This document shows, piece after piece, positions 43,714 to 52,944 of a DNA stretch of 64,000 nucleotides (position 1 is its first letter; every line of letters begins with the position of its first letter). A program made the translations under genes and the position numbers. The DNA lies in NCBI GenBank assembly GCA_900455085.1, contig UGTZ01000001.1:1084501-1148500 (forward strand), written 5' to 3'. The notes below the pieces were generated by a model. That model made no database searches. It saw nothing but the letters and a program-made list of their open reading frames with translations, and was not told the origin of the DNA. This DNA is from Providencia rettgeri. GTDB taxonomy: Bacteria > Pseudomonadota > Gammaproteobacteria > Enterobacterales > Enterobacteriaceae.

Positions 43714-45489
43714 CTATGCGTGCTTAGCAGTATGGATGACAGCGTCAACGATTTGACGTGTTGTTCCATCCGTTAATCCTAAATCGGTTAAATGTGGGCC
43801 TGCATTGCAAGCAAGACAGGTTCCTTCAATAGCCTTAAAGACTCGATAAGGTGGCTCCCAATCAGCGATTTCACTGCTTAATTCACGCAATTGGCGAAAT
43901 TGAGCAGCCAGCTCAGTTGCGGGTAAATCTGATAGCATACCGGCAATTGGCATAGCGACATGAGCTAAAACCTGACCATTTTGTACTAACGCCATACCTC
44001 CGCCACTCTCGATTAATAAATTAGCGGCGATGGCCATATCATCAGGGTCACGACCAAGGACAACGAGGTTATGTGAATCGTGTGAATAGCTAGTCGCAAT
44101 GGCTCCGCGTAATTCCCCCCAACCCTCAAGTAAGGCTATCTGAGGTAAAGCATCGTGGCGGCCGTGACGGTGTTGAACTCGAATAAGGCTGAAATTATTC
44201 GGCACTTGTACCACGCTATTTTTGATTTGTACGTCAATTTCGCCCCATTGGGTAAAACGTGCCCCACGAATATGACGTAAACGCGCACTACCATTATTGA
44301 TTCCATCAATTTTTAACGTGCAATCATTTGGGGTGATTGGCGAGAGTTGCATGGTGTCTCGCGGTGGTAAAATATCATTATGTGCACTTAATGCATTGAT
44401 AAGTTGGTTATTTTCTGCAATTTTTTGGCCGGATATATACACGGCTTGTGCTTTCAACGTTTCCAATGAATCGAAGATGACTAAATTTGCTTTTCTCCCT
44501 GCAGCAATTAGGCCAAGGTCATGGCGTTGCATGCGTATTGCAGCATTAAATGTAGCAAAGCGTAGTACGTCCGTTGCTGGCATTCCATGCTCAATTAACA
44601 GGTTTAATAACGCAATAATGCCACCTTTTTCAATTAATATGTCGGGAGGCACGTCATCCGTGCATACTGTGATTTGTGATGACAAATGCGGTAAGGATTT
44701 TAATGTGGCAACAATATCAGGAAGGAGGTAAGGATGTGAGCCACGAATTTGTAATGTAAGGCCCGCACGTAGCTTTTCAAGGGCATCTTCAGCCGAGGTT
44801 AACTCGTGATCAGAGGTGACGCCGGCAGCCAGATATGCTTGGAGATCAGCTCCTTTTAAACCTCTTGCATGGCCTTCTATAAGCTTGCCTGATGTAATTC
44901 CTGCATTTAGAATTTCTTCCATTCTGTCACTGCCATGGAGCACACCAAACATATCCATGACCTCGGCTACGCCACGAACTTCCGGCCAACTCAGCATGGT
45001 TGACATTTCATTCCCAGCAAAGTCTGCTCCAGACATTTCTAAGCCAGGTGTTGATGGCACTGACGAAGGGGCTGCAACCATGACATCTAGCGGTAAATTT
45101 CGGCTAGAATCAATAGCATAACGTACACCTTCTAGGCCTAATACATTGGCAAGCTCATGGGGATCCCAAAATACAGCCGTTGTTCCTTGAGCTAGAACTA
45201 TTTCGGCATAACGTACAGGGGGTAAGTGTGAGCTTTCTAAATGGACATGAGTGTCTATTAAGCCAGGTGAAATGAAATAGCCTGATAAATCATGGGTTTC
45301 ATTTGCGTCCGTACGGGTTCCAGTAGGATGAACGCTAGCAATTAGGTTGCCGGTGATCCCGATATCTGCAAGGCGAACTTCACCGGTTACCATATCAACA
45401 ATATTGGCATTAGCGAGTAAAAGGTCAAAAGGCTTTTCGCCTTTAGCAGATTGAATGACGTGACGCCTATTTTGTTCTGTTATGCACAT
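43714..45489 (-). CDS. ade: adenine deaminase
   Basis: 591 aa from the ATG at 45489 (AGGAA upstream); the frame is open further but without a ribosome site. It matches E. coli Ade/YicP in length. The amidohydrolase metal motif is GLIDTHVHLESSHLPP, followed by WDPHELANVLG and EGHARGLKG, with CTDDVPPD near the second metal. It converts adenine to hypoxanthine and ammonia. The purine permease gene follows at 32 bp, and a LysR gene is divergent, 145 bp away. Confidence 0.93.
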   Translation of the reverse strand: MCITEQNRRHVIQSAKGEKPFDLLLANANIVDMVTGEVRLADIGITGNLIASVHPTGTRTDANETHDLSGYFISPGLIDTHVHLESSHLPPVRYAEIVLAQGTTAVFWDPHELANVLGLEGVRYAIDSSRNLPLDVMVAAPSSVPSTPGLEMSGADFAGNEMSTMLSWPEVRGVAEVMDMFGVLHGSDRMEEILNAGITSGKLIEGHARGLKGADLQAYLAAGVTSDHELTSAEDALEKLRAGLTLQIRGSHPYLLPDIVATLKSLPHLSSQITVCTDDVPPDILIEKGGIIALLNLLIEHGMPATDVLRFATFNAAIRMQRHDLGLIAAGRKANLVIFDSLETLKAQAVYISGQKIAENNQLINALSAHNDILPPRDTMQLSPITPNDCTLKIDGINNGSARLRHIRGARFTQWGEIDVQIKNSVVQVPNNFSLIRVQHRHGRHDALPQIALLEGWGELRGAIATSYSHDSHNLVVLGRDPDDMAIAANLLIESGGGMALVQNGQVLAHVAMPIAGMLSDLPATELAAQFRQLRELSSEIADWEPPYRVFKAIEGTCLACNAGPHLTDLGLTDGTTRQIVDAVIHTAKHA

Positions 45490-45633
45490 AAAGATACCAT
45501 TCCTACAATTTATGATTGTTACTTTATGAGCAACGCAAACGTTTGCCAAGATGATAAAATTTATCATGTGATAAGAAATGGTTATAATGAATCGAGATAT
45601 TGGCTAATCCAATAGAAGTAAAAGAACATTATT

Positions 45634-46560
45634 ATGATAGAACCTTGGCAGAGGCTGCCTGCACTCACGCTCAAACAGCTACAGTATTTTGTGACGTTAG
45701 CGAAACTTCGTCATTTTACCGAGACCGCTAATCGTCTAGCGGTAAGTCAACCTGCTTTGAGTAGTGCTTTGCGGCAAATAGAGACGGTTATCGGAGGAAA
45801 GCTAATTAATCGCACAGCTTCATCCGTAACATTAACGGAGCTAGGTGCTGCAATTTTGCCACATGCACAGCAAATACTGAGTGTTTCTCATCGCGCATTT
45901 AGTGAAATTCAAAAAATAATCGCGGAAGGAGGGGATGGAACATTACGTATTGGCTTAGTTCCTTCCGTAAGTTCTCTGTTATTTCCTGCTGTGCCTGAAC
46001 TATTAAATCAATATTTTCCGAGGCTTAATATTGAGTTTTATGACCAAACGAATGACGCTTTGATTAATAAACTTATCAATCATGAAATTGATTTCGGTAT
46101 TGGGGTGTTAGATAGTTCAGTACCTCAGAATTTAGCTATTTTTCCACTACAAGATGACCCTTTTGTGGCTGTTATCCATAATGATGACGCAGTAGCGGAT
46201 AATAGATTTCATATGCCATGGAAGCTACTCAATAACCGTGATGTGGCTGTATTTTCGAAGGGTAATATTCAACGCTTGGTCGCTGCGACAGTGGAAAGTC
46301 ACCGTTTAAAATTAAAGATTCGCTATCAAGTGGATTACATTGAAACGCTATATGGCTTAGTTCGCTCAAAACTCGCGATTGCGATTTTACCACAGCTTTA
46401 TACTGTACATTTACGTGATCCAGAATTGAAAGTTTTACAATTACAACAACCCGAGTTAACTCGTACAGTAGCCTTAATTCGCAATAGCCAACAAACGACG
46501 CCGTTAATGGATGAGGTTTTTCAGGTATTGTTAAAAGTATTGCGTGATAATAACGCATAA
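45634..46560 (+). CDS. LysR-family regulator divergent from ade
   Basis: 308 aa with the helix-turn-helix LTLKQLQYFVTLAKLRHFTE, then NRLAVSQPALSSALRQIE, and a C-terminal effector domain. Divergent from ade with a 144-bp intergenic region, the usual setting for a LysR activator of the ade-permease operon. Effector unknown; a purine is plausible. Confidence 0.9.
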   Translation: MIEPWQRLPALTLKQLQYFVTLAKLRHFTETANRLAVSQPALSSALRQIETVIGGKLINRTASSVTLTELGAAILPHAQQILSVSHRAFSEIQKIIAEGGDGTLRIGLVPSVSSLLFPAVPELLNQYFPRLNIEFYDQTNDALINKLINHEIDFGIGVLDSSVPQNLAIFPLQDDPFVAVIHNDDAVADNRFHMPWKLLNNRDVAVFSKGNIQRLVAATVESHRLKLKIRYQVDYIETLYGLVRSKLAIAILPQLYTVHLRDPELKVLQLQQPELTRTVALIRNSQQTTPLMDEVFQVLLKVLRDNNA

Positions 46561-46724
46561 GTTATATCCATTAAATTGGTAACTACCGCATTTATCGTAA
46601 AGTTATTTTATTCGAATAACTGAATAATGGTTTCTAATATCGAAAATAATATTTTAAAGAGCGTCATACAATAGCTCTAATTTTTAGTTAATAAGTCAGG
46701 GTTAATGATTTTTGGAATAACATT

Positions 46725-47621
46725 ATGAATACTATACTAAAATATAGCTGTTTTATAACTGTAACTATATTACTTTCCGCTTGTGACGATATGGAACTTT
46801 TAAGTGGTAAGGGTAAGTTTTATTATAGTAATCCAAGTACAAACACGATTACGTTTAAGCTAGATGGCAAAGGTTATGATGTTTTACCGGATGATAAAGG
46901 CGTTGTTTTACTTTCTAGTGGACCACACCAATTAGTTAGTGGTGAAGGTGACGTGACGGATTTCTTTGTTTTTGAAAATAACTCTGGCGGGATTATTAAC
47001 CCAAATCATTTTGTTTACTACACCTTGTCTGAAGTTTATGCTGTTGATGGTAAAGAAGATAGGTTTAAACCTGCTAGCTATCCCATTACAATTAATGGGC
47101 ACGAACTTGAGCTACCGGCCCGCAGTTCTAACGCAACGCTTATTGATGCAAATATATTTAGGTGTAGCTACCCAGTAGGAGAAAGCTTTCCTGACTCAAT
47201 CACACTCTATGATGATAAGTTAGATGGAAATATTAAATCTAAATGCTTTGATAAACATGAATTAATTGCCTATTTAGATAATGAATATGGGCAAAAATTA
47301 TTACCGGATCCTGCTAATCATGAAGCTGCAGATTCTATCAATATGGCATTTATATATGAAGTTCCAACTGTTACTTTTGATAATACGGATGTACAGATAA
47401 AAGCCGAGAAATTAATTCAGTTAGCTACACGATTAAAAAATACTGATGATGTTGATATCCATAAAGAATTAAACCAAGAATTTCACCATGCTATTACTGC
47501 GTTAGTACATGAGCAGGCTCGAAGCGCTTCATCAAACTCTGTTACAGAAAATATAAAGTATAATAATTTTATTCAAGAAATTAATGTAGTAAGAGAACAT
47601 GGTATTTGGTTAAAACAGTAA
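46725..47621 (+). CDS. lipoprotein, unknown
   Basis: 298 aa with a lipoprotein signal and lipobox LLSAC at about residues 16-20 (ITVTILLSACDD). The mature part starts with a short beta domain (GKFYYSNPSTNTITFKLDGK), and the C-terminus is helical (EKLIQLATRLKNTDDVDIHK, then EFHHAITALVHEQARS). Two Cys at about 147 and 176 might form a disulfide. It is followed 180 bp later by a VWA gene on the same strand; the two might act together at the envelope. Family not recognised. Confidence 0.7.
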   Translation: MNTILKYSCFITVTILLSACDDMELLSGKGKFYYSNPSTNTITFKLDGKGYDVLPDDKGVVLLSSGPHQLVSGEGDVTDFFVFENNSGGIINPNHFVYYTLSEVYAVDGKEDRFKPASYPITINGHELELPARSSNATLIDANIFRCSYPVGESFPDSITLYDDKLDGNIKSKCFDKHELIAYLDNEYGQKLLPDPANHEAADSINMAFIYEVPTVTFDNTDVQIKAEKLIQLATRLKNTDDVDIHKELNQEFHHAITALVHEQARSASSNSVTENIKYNNFIQEINVVREHGIWLKQ

Positions 47622-47801
47622 TTGTTTAAGGGGATATACTACTTATATACTTACTCAGGAAAATTATTTTCAAGTAATAATCTTTGAAATTAATTAAGAA
47701 AATGCTTATTAAGTATACAGAGTAATCTTATTTTAAATAACTGATGAAAAAGCGAGATTGGTGCGGTTATATTTATATTAACCACACCAAGGAACTCGGC
47801 G

Positions 47802-48535
47802 ATGAATTTATCCATACAATCCGTTTTCACCGTCATATCAGCTGCATTTTTGTTTTTATTTTCCTCTATTGCTAGTAGTACTACTATTATTGATACTAAA
47901 AAAGATGCCGATATTTTAGATTTAGTGTTTATTCTAGATAAAAGTGGTTCAATGTCAGGATTCGAAACCGATACAATCGGTGGATATAATAGTGTATTAA
48001 CTGAAATAAGGGAAAAAAAGCAAAAACCTACATTACAACTATTTTATTTAATGACAAAACAAGTTTACTTCATAATAGAGAACCCATTGAAAAGGTTTCT
48101 AATCTAACACTTGATGATTATCCCGTTGGTGGCTATACCGCATTATTAGATGCGATAGGAGACGGCATTGAAAAAATGCAAGAAAATAGAAAGGTTACAA
48201 AAAATAATAATGTTCTTTTTGTGATAATTACAGATGGACAAGAAAATAGTAGCCGTAAATATTCTCAAGCAAAAATTAAAGCCATGATTAAGTCCGCAGA
48301 AACAGAAGATAAATGGGATTTTATTTTCTTGGGAGCGAATATTGATGCCATTTCTGAAGCAGAAAATATTGGAATTAAAAGTTCAAATGCCACTGGTTAT
48401 GTCCAAGATGGGACTGGATACGACAAGGCTTACCGTGCGGTAAATAAAGCGGTGGAAGCTAAACAAAAGTCTGCGCCAATATCAGAGGATTGGAAACAAG
48501 AAGTTGAAGCGGATGTGAAGGAACGAAAAAAATAA
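47802..48535 (+). pseudogene. exported VWA-domain protein, frameshifted
   Basis: Signal peptide (FTVISAAFLFLFSSIASS), then the VWA MIDAS motif DKSGSMSG at about 47-54. After residue 71 the frame is lost at a run of seven A (48013-48019); eight would continue into YITTILFNDKTSLLHNREPI, then GGYTALLDAIGDG and VIITDGQENSS, which is the rest of the domain. The first frame stops at 48107 and the second ends at 48535. Repaired length about 244 aa. VWA proteins bind ligands via a divalent metal; the role here is unknown. Confidence 0.75.
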
Positions 48536-48604
48536 TAATATGTTCAAATCTAGGCAGTATTTTATTATTTAAAATGCCTAATAGTTGATGATAGAGCTGC
48601 AAGT

Positions 48605-48636
48605 AAAGCCCCTATAGCAAAGGTAATAGGGGCTTT
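48605..48636. terminator. bidirectional terminator between VWA gene and efeB
   Basis: AAAGCCCCTAT / ATAGGGGCTTT, 11-bp perfect stem with a 10-nt loop, A-rich before and T-rich after; it serves two convergent genes. Confidence 0.85.
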
Positions 48637-48647
48637 TATTCATATCA

Positions 48648-49922
48648 TTATTTAGTTTGCTTTAAGGCTGTAAACATTTTTTCAGCAAGTATGTTTTGTG
48701 CCGACTCGATTCCTGGTAATACAAAGTAGTACCCACCACCAAAGGGCTTGATATAGCGTTCAAGCGGTTCACCATTAAGGCGCTTTTGAGTGTCGATAAA
48801 GCCTGTTTTTAAATTTTTCTGAAAAGAGACGAAAATCAACCCCATATCGAGAGCCCCTGTTTCGGTTAACCCGAGTGAATAGCTGTAGCTTCTTCGCCTT
48901 AGTTTTGCGGTATAACGTTCAGGATTACGGGGTTCTGCACGGCGCATATGGGAATCAAATAAAATACGGTCACCATGAGGGTCTTGGCCAAACTCAGGAT
49001 CATCGTGCTCCTTTTTCATGCCGATAGGGGCTCCTGAATCTTTATGCCGACCAAAATCATTTTCTTGATCTTCTAATGGCGTTCTATCCCAAAATTCTAA
49101 ATTAAAGCGAATGAGACGTACTGCTTGGTATGTCCCTCCGTCACACCAAGATGGCTCTTGACTGCCTTTTGTTATCCAAATTAATTCGTTCATCAATAAT
49201 TTGTCATCAGCGGGCGCATTTCCCGTTCCATCCTTAAAACCAAAAAGATTGATAGGAGTGGAATGGTTATCAATATCTCGTGCCGGTAAGAAGCCGTCGA
49301 TTTTCCAGAGAGGAAAGCTATATGGAGAAATATGACGCAAAATATCACGTAATGCATAGATAACGCTTTCTTGGCTATTCGCGCATATTTGTAGAAGAAG
49401 ATCGCCACCATACCATTTCTGCTCTAACCGATCGTTGGGGAAACTGGTCATTTCACTAAGATATTTAGGCTTGATTTTATTTAATCCGAACCGGTTATCA
49501 AACAGAGAGTTACCTAAAGCAACGGTGATGGTTAGTGAATCAGGTTGTTGTTGCGTTCCCAGAATACCGGATTCTGCGGGAGGCATTTTATCATTATTGA
49601 TTGAAGGTGCTTTTTGGGGTTGGGTTAAATCAGCAATGCGTTGGGTCAGTAGAGTAAAAACAGTCTGTAATTCTTCGATGGAATTTGCCGTCATATTAAA
49701 TGCGATAAAGGAGGCATTTTTGGGTTCAGGCGTCAAAACACCGGCTTGGTGTGGCCCAAGATAATTGATTGCTTTGTCATAAGTGAGTTGGCAATCGGCG
49801 ATTTTATCTTGTGCTTTTAATGCTGGGGCGGCTAAAACTGCGCTACTAATTGCGAGCATTTTTAGGGCATTACGCCGGGACATTCCGTTGGTTTGCAATA
49901 TATTTCTCAGTTTAGCTTGCAT
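48648..49922 (-). CDS. efeB: DyP-type peroxidase / deferrochelatase EfeB
   Basis: 424 aa, close to E. coli EfeB (423). Tat signal MSRRNALKMLAISSAVLAAP at about residues 14-33. The DyP motif GFKDGT (NLFGFKDGTGNAP) supplies the distal Asp. The likely heme ligand His is in FDSHMRRAEPRNPE. It works in the periplasm, oxidising ferrous iron and/or releasing iron from heme for the ferric permease. It is the last gene of a five-gene iron operon. Known partners EfeU and EfeO are encoded next to it. Confidence 0.93.
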   Translation of the reverse strand: MQAKLRNILQTNGMSRRNALKMLAISSAVLAAPALKAQDKIADCQLTYDKAINYLGPHQAGVLTPEPKNASFIAFNMTANSIEELQTVFTLLTQRIADLTQPQKAPSINNDKMPPAESGILGTQQQPDSLTITVALGNSLFDNRFGLNKIKPKYLSEMTSFPNDRLEQKWYGGDLLLQICANSQESVIYALRDILRHISPYSFPLWKIDGFLPARDIDNHSTPINLFGFKDGTGNAPADDKLLMNELIWITKGSQEPSWCDGGTYQAVRLIRFNLEFWDRTPLEDQENDFGRHKDSGAPIGMKKEHDDPEFGQDPHGDRILFDSHMRRAEPRNPERYTAKLRRRSYSYSLGLTETGALDMGLIFVSFQKNLKTGFIDTQKRLNGEPLERYIKPFGGGYYFVLPGIESAQNILAEKMFTALKQTK

Positions 49923-49933
49923 AAATGTATGCC

Positions 49934-50836
49934 TTAATATTTATAGTAAACATCGACATCGAGCTCAGCACGTAATTTTGCTAAAGTTTCGGCTTGCTGA
50001 GTGAGTAATGAATAAAGCGCCATTTTGTCTTTGAGTTGTAATTGGCTATAAGGTTGATATGTCGTATTTGATAGTTGATATGACTGCATTATTTGGTTAA
50101 TCAGTTGGTCATTTTTTTGTATTTTTTCAAGGGTCTCTGGCTTGATAAAAGGCTTAATAATTTCAATTATCTTTTGTGACCCTTTTAAATTAGCAGCAAT
50201 ATCAGTTAAATCAGACAAACTGTAGATATTTTCTTTACCGCCCAATTTTGTTTCTAAGATCATTTCAATAAAATCAGCTGAGGCTTGCACGAGCTTAGGA
50301 ATTTCAATGGTTTCAGTTGCTACCCGTTTATACAAATCACGCCCTTTAAGTAATAATTCTTGGTTTGCCGTTGAGGCAAGTTCAGTATTTTTTTGCATAA
50401 ATAATTGGTATTCAACAAGATGAAACCCCGTAAAGCGGTAATCAGTTTCTTTATCAAGGAAGTAATCGGCTCTTGGATTAATTGTTCTATCCGTATTACC
50501 AAATAAAATAATAATCGGGCGTACTGTTTCATAATGTTGGTGAGCCTGAATATACGCGGCTTGGGCTTGTTCTAGCTTTCCTTGTTGTAAACTCTGTTGT
50601 AACAATTCCAATTGCGTCACCATTTCTGCCAATTCAGCAGTGGCAAAGGCTAAATAGGTTTGGATAGCATGTTGATATTTTTCAGGAGTAGGAATATCCC
50701 CTTTAGCGATAATGATGTTATCCCCTGTTTGTACAGGGGATCTCAGTGCTTTACCTTGAACCAAGTTAGGTAGTGCCATACTGAGTATTAAGCTAATCGA
50801 GACCCATTTGATGTTATGCCTCAGTGAGCTAGACAT
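49934..50836 (-). CDS. efeO: EfeO-like periplasmic M75 (imelysin-type) iron protein
   Basis: 300 aa with an N-terminal signal (ISLILSMALPNLVQG). It carries the M75 metal motif H-x-x-E (TGFHLVEYQLF), in an otherwise all-helical domain. E. coli EfeO has an N-terminal cupredoxin domain that is missing here; that domain is encoded by a separate gene at 51674. The protein probably collects iron for the FTR1 permease. Its start overlaps efeU by 8 nt. Confidence 0.88.
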   Translation of the reverse strand: MSSSLRHNIKWVSISLILSMALPNLVQGKALRSPVQTGDNIIIAKGDIPTPEKYQHAIQTYLAFATAELAEMVTQLELLQQSLQQGKLEQAQAAYIQAHQHYETVRPIIILFGNTDRTINPRADYFLDKETDYRFTGFHLVEYQLFMQKNTELASTANQELLLKGRDLYKRVATETIEIPKLVQASADFIEMILETKLGGKENIYSLSDLTDIAANLKGSQKIIEIIKPFIKPETLEKIQKNDQLINQIMQSYQLSNTTYQPYSQLQLKDKMALYSLLTQQAETLAKLRAELDVDVYYKY

Positions 50837-51662
50837 TTTTTTTGCTCCGAGTAAGCAATGGGATCACAATAGCCCAATAAAGGATAAAGGTAATGACACT
50901 GAGCCAAATAGGCTGTGAACGATAGGCAAAGAAAGATGAGATAAAATTACCAGCAATACCCGAATCGTCAAGAAATGCAGTTGTATCCCAAGCGGGATAA
51001 ATTAAAAAATCAGGGATGGAAAAATCATATTCAATCAGTAAGTTAGCGCTTTCTTCTACCCCTTTAAGTAGGAGAGATAACGCGAGGAATAATAGAATAA
51101 CGCCGGTAACCTTAAAGAAGATAGACCATGAAACTAAACGATTTGTTAATAAGAATGCATAGAGTGTAAGGCCTGCAATTGCAATTCCACCACCGACTTC
51201 AATAAAGAAAGCCGATGCATTAGACGCGGTTAACGACATAATAAAGCTAGATAAAAAGACGACGATTTCGCTTCCTTCACGGGCAATGGCAATGGCAATA
51301 ATCAATGCGGCGCCCCACCAGTTATGGTGAGCCGCATTACGGCTTATTCCTGATTCAATTTCTGATTTCATTGAGCTGCCATGCTTGTTCATCCAATACA
51401 CCATTTGGACAATCAGGATACAAGCGAGTAGCTCCATAAAAATCATAAACAGTGATTGCCCTGTATCATCAAGGACATTAAATACGCCATAGATGAGAAG
51501 TGCGAGTAAGATGGAGGTAATAACCCCAATAGCGACACCGGCCCAAAGGTATTTCATACCATTATGTGCGTCAGGGTGACGTTTAATCCATGCATAAATA
51601 ATACCAATGACAAGCAACGCTTCAAAACTTTCACGCCACACAACAAACAGAACTTGTCCCAT
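50829..51662 (-). CDS. efeU: FTR1-family ferric/ferrous iron permease EfeU
   Basis: 277 aa, seven membrane segments. Two R-E-x-x-E motifs bind iron: RESFEALLVIG at about 9-19 and REGSEIVVFLSS at about 129-140. In E. coli the first is REGLE; here the Gly is Ser. It carries iron across the inner membrane after oxidation by the EfeB/EfeO proteins. It follows the cupredoxin gene by 11 nt. Confidence 0.92.
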   Translation of the reverse strand: MGQVLFVVWRESFEALLVIGIIYAWIKRHPDAHNGMKYLWAGVAIGVITSILLALLIYGVFNVLDDTGQSLFMIFMELLACILIVQMVYWMNKHGSSMKSEIESGISRNAAHHNWWGAALIIAIAIAREGSEIVVFLSSFIMSLTASNASAFFIEVGGGIAIAGLTLYAFLLTNRLVSWSIFFKVTGVILLFLALSLLLKGVEESANLLIEYDFSIPDFLIYPAWDTTAFLDDSGIAGNFISSFFAYRSQPIWLSVITFILYWAIVIPLLTRSKKNV

Positions 51663-51673
51663 GCTAAATCCTT

Positions 51674-52009
51674 TTATTTCGCAATGATCTCGCCTTTGGG
51701 GTGAGAAAGGTGGAAGTCATCAAAAAAAGTATATGTGCCAGGTTTCAATGGTGCGATAACAACAACAGAGCTTGCTCCGGGGGCTAAAACTTTTTCTTTT
51801 CTTAATTGAATACTTTCAAATTCTGCGGGCTCAGTGCCTGTATTGGTAATTTTAATGCGGATAATTGTTTTTGCAGGGACTTCAAGAACTCGCGGGATAA
51901 GATCACCATTTTTCATTTCTAATTCGACAGTATATTTTTCTGCAGCAAATGAAGATAGGGGAATTATTGTACAAGTGATAACCAGTAAAAAGCTCAGTAA
52001 TGTTTTCAT
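51674..52009 (-). CDS. cupredoxin-domain periplasmic protein of the iron operon
   Basis: 111 aa from the ATG at 52009; the first 17 codons of the longer frame lack a ribosome site. The signal peptide (KTLLSFLLVITCTIIPLSSFA) precedes a cupredoxin-like beta domain with RIKITNTGTEPAEFES and GTYTFFDDFHLSHPKGEI. This equals the N-terminal half of E. coli EfeO, here as a free protein. It may bind copper and help oxidise iron. Confidence 0.85.
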   Translation of the reverse strand: MKTLLSFLLVITCTIIPLSSFAAEKYTVELEMKNGDLIPRVLEVPAKTIIRIKITNTGTEPAEFESIQLRKEKVLAPGASSVVVIAPLKPGTYTFFDDFHLSHPKGEIIAK

Positions 52010-52104
52010 TTTGGCTTGGTTTATCCTTTTATAACGACAAACAAAAAAGGGCTTACGCAAGAAAATTCCCTTGGTTAAGCCCTTAACTAATTTAGGTTAA
52101 AAAA

Positions 52105-52662
52105 TTAGTAACTACCTTTACGGCCAACACCTGCGTAGTCAAAATCCCAAGAGACTTCGAAAGGTTGGAACCAAGGAGCCACACCCGTTTCTTTATCAAT
52201 ATGACGGCCAAAGGCAACATCTTTATTGTGTGATGGCGGATAGATTTTATAGGTGACACGGTATTTACCATTGCCATCTAATTTGATGTTTTCCCCATAA
52301 TGAGGGCCATCACTTGCCACCATAGGCATAAATGTGCCTGTTTGAGTTTGTGGTTTATCACCAAGTTTAGTGACTGAATATTCAATGGTTAGGTAAGGGA
52401 TCCAATCACCTTCTGCAAAGCCATTTGGGTTATCTTCAACAGCGTGGATATCTGCTTCTAAGTGGACATCTGCTTTATCTGCAGCTAAGTGAGACATTGC
52501 ATGATGGCCTTCTTCGGTATCCATTGTAATTGGTTGTAGGTAAACACCTTGGATTTCCATTCCGTTTTTGATCACAGGGTGACCGAGAGGGTACTCTTGA
52601 GCTAATGCTGAGATTGAAAACAACGCGAGACCTGAAACAGCAGCTTTATAGACGAGTTTCAT
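52105..52662 (-). CDS. P19-type periplasmic iron-binding protein
   Basis: 185 aa from the ATG at 52662 (AAGGA upstream). Signal peptide (VYKAAVSGLALFSISALA) then the P19/Tpd fold: EYPLGHPVIKNGMEIQGVYL, a Met-His-rich EEGHHAMSHLAADKADVHLE and GDWIPYLTIEY. Known: P19 and FetP proteins bind copper and iron and partner with FTR1 permeases. It is the first gene of the operon, behind a Fur box. Confidence 0.9.
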   Translation of the reverse strand: MKLVYKAAVSGLALFSISALAQEYPLGHPVIKNGMEIQGVYLQPITMDTEEGHHAMSHLAADKADVHLEADIHAVEDNPNGFAEGDWIPYLTIEYSVTKLGDKPQTQTGTFMPMVASDGPHYGENIKLDGNGKYRVTYKIYPPSHNKDVAFGRHIDKETGVAPWFQPFEVSWDFDYAGVGRKGSY

Positions 52663-52694
52663 TATTTTCGTCCTTACCATAAGTGATATAGAGC

Positions 52695-52713
52695 TGTAAT
52701 GATAATCATTACT
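52695..52713 (-). promoter_or_regulatory. Fur box of the P19-efe operon
   Basis: TGTAATGATAATCATTACT, with a perfect TAATGATAATCATTA core, 33 nt upstream of the P19 start. It matches the GATAATGATAATCATTATC consensus closely, so iron repression by Fur is very likely. Confidence 0.9.
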
Positions 52714-52944
52714 ATTACTAAAAAACAAGTGGTAATTTACGATAAGTAAATTACTCGTCGCTAAAAATGTTTGTTTTTATATAAAAATCTAAGTGTTAGA
52801 AAAAGTTATTATTCTTTGAAAAATAACTTGCTAATAGTGTGTTCTATTAGGCAGTTTATTATTGTCTACATGATATATTTTGAAGGTGTGAATTTTACTG
52901 CGAAAGAACACTTCATTCATTTTGTTGAAAATAAAGGTATAGCC

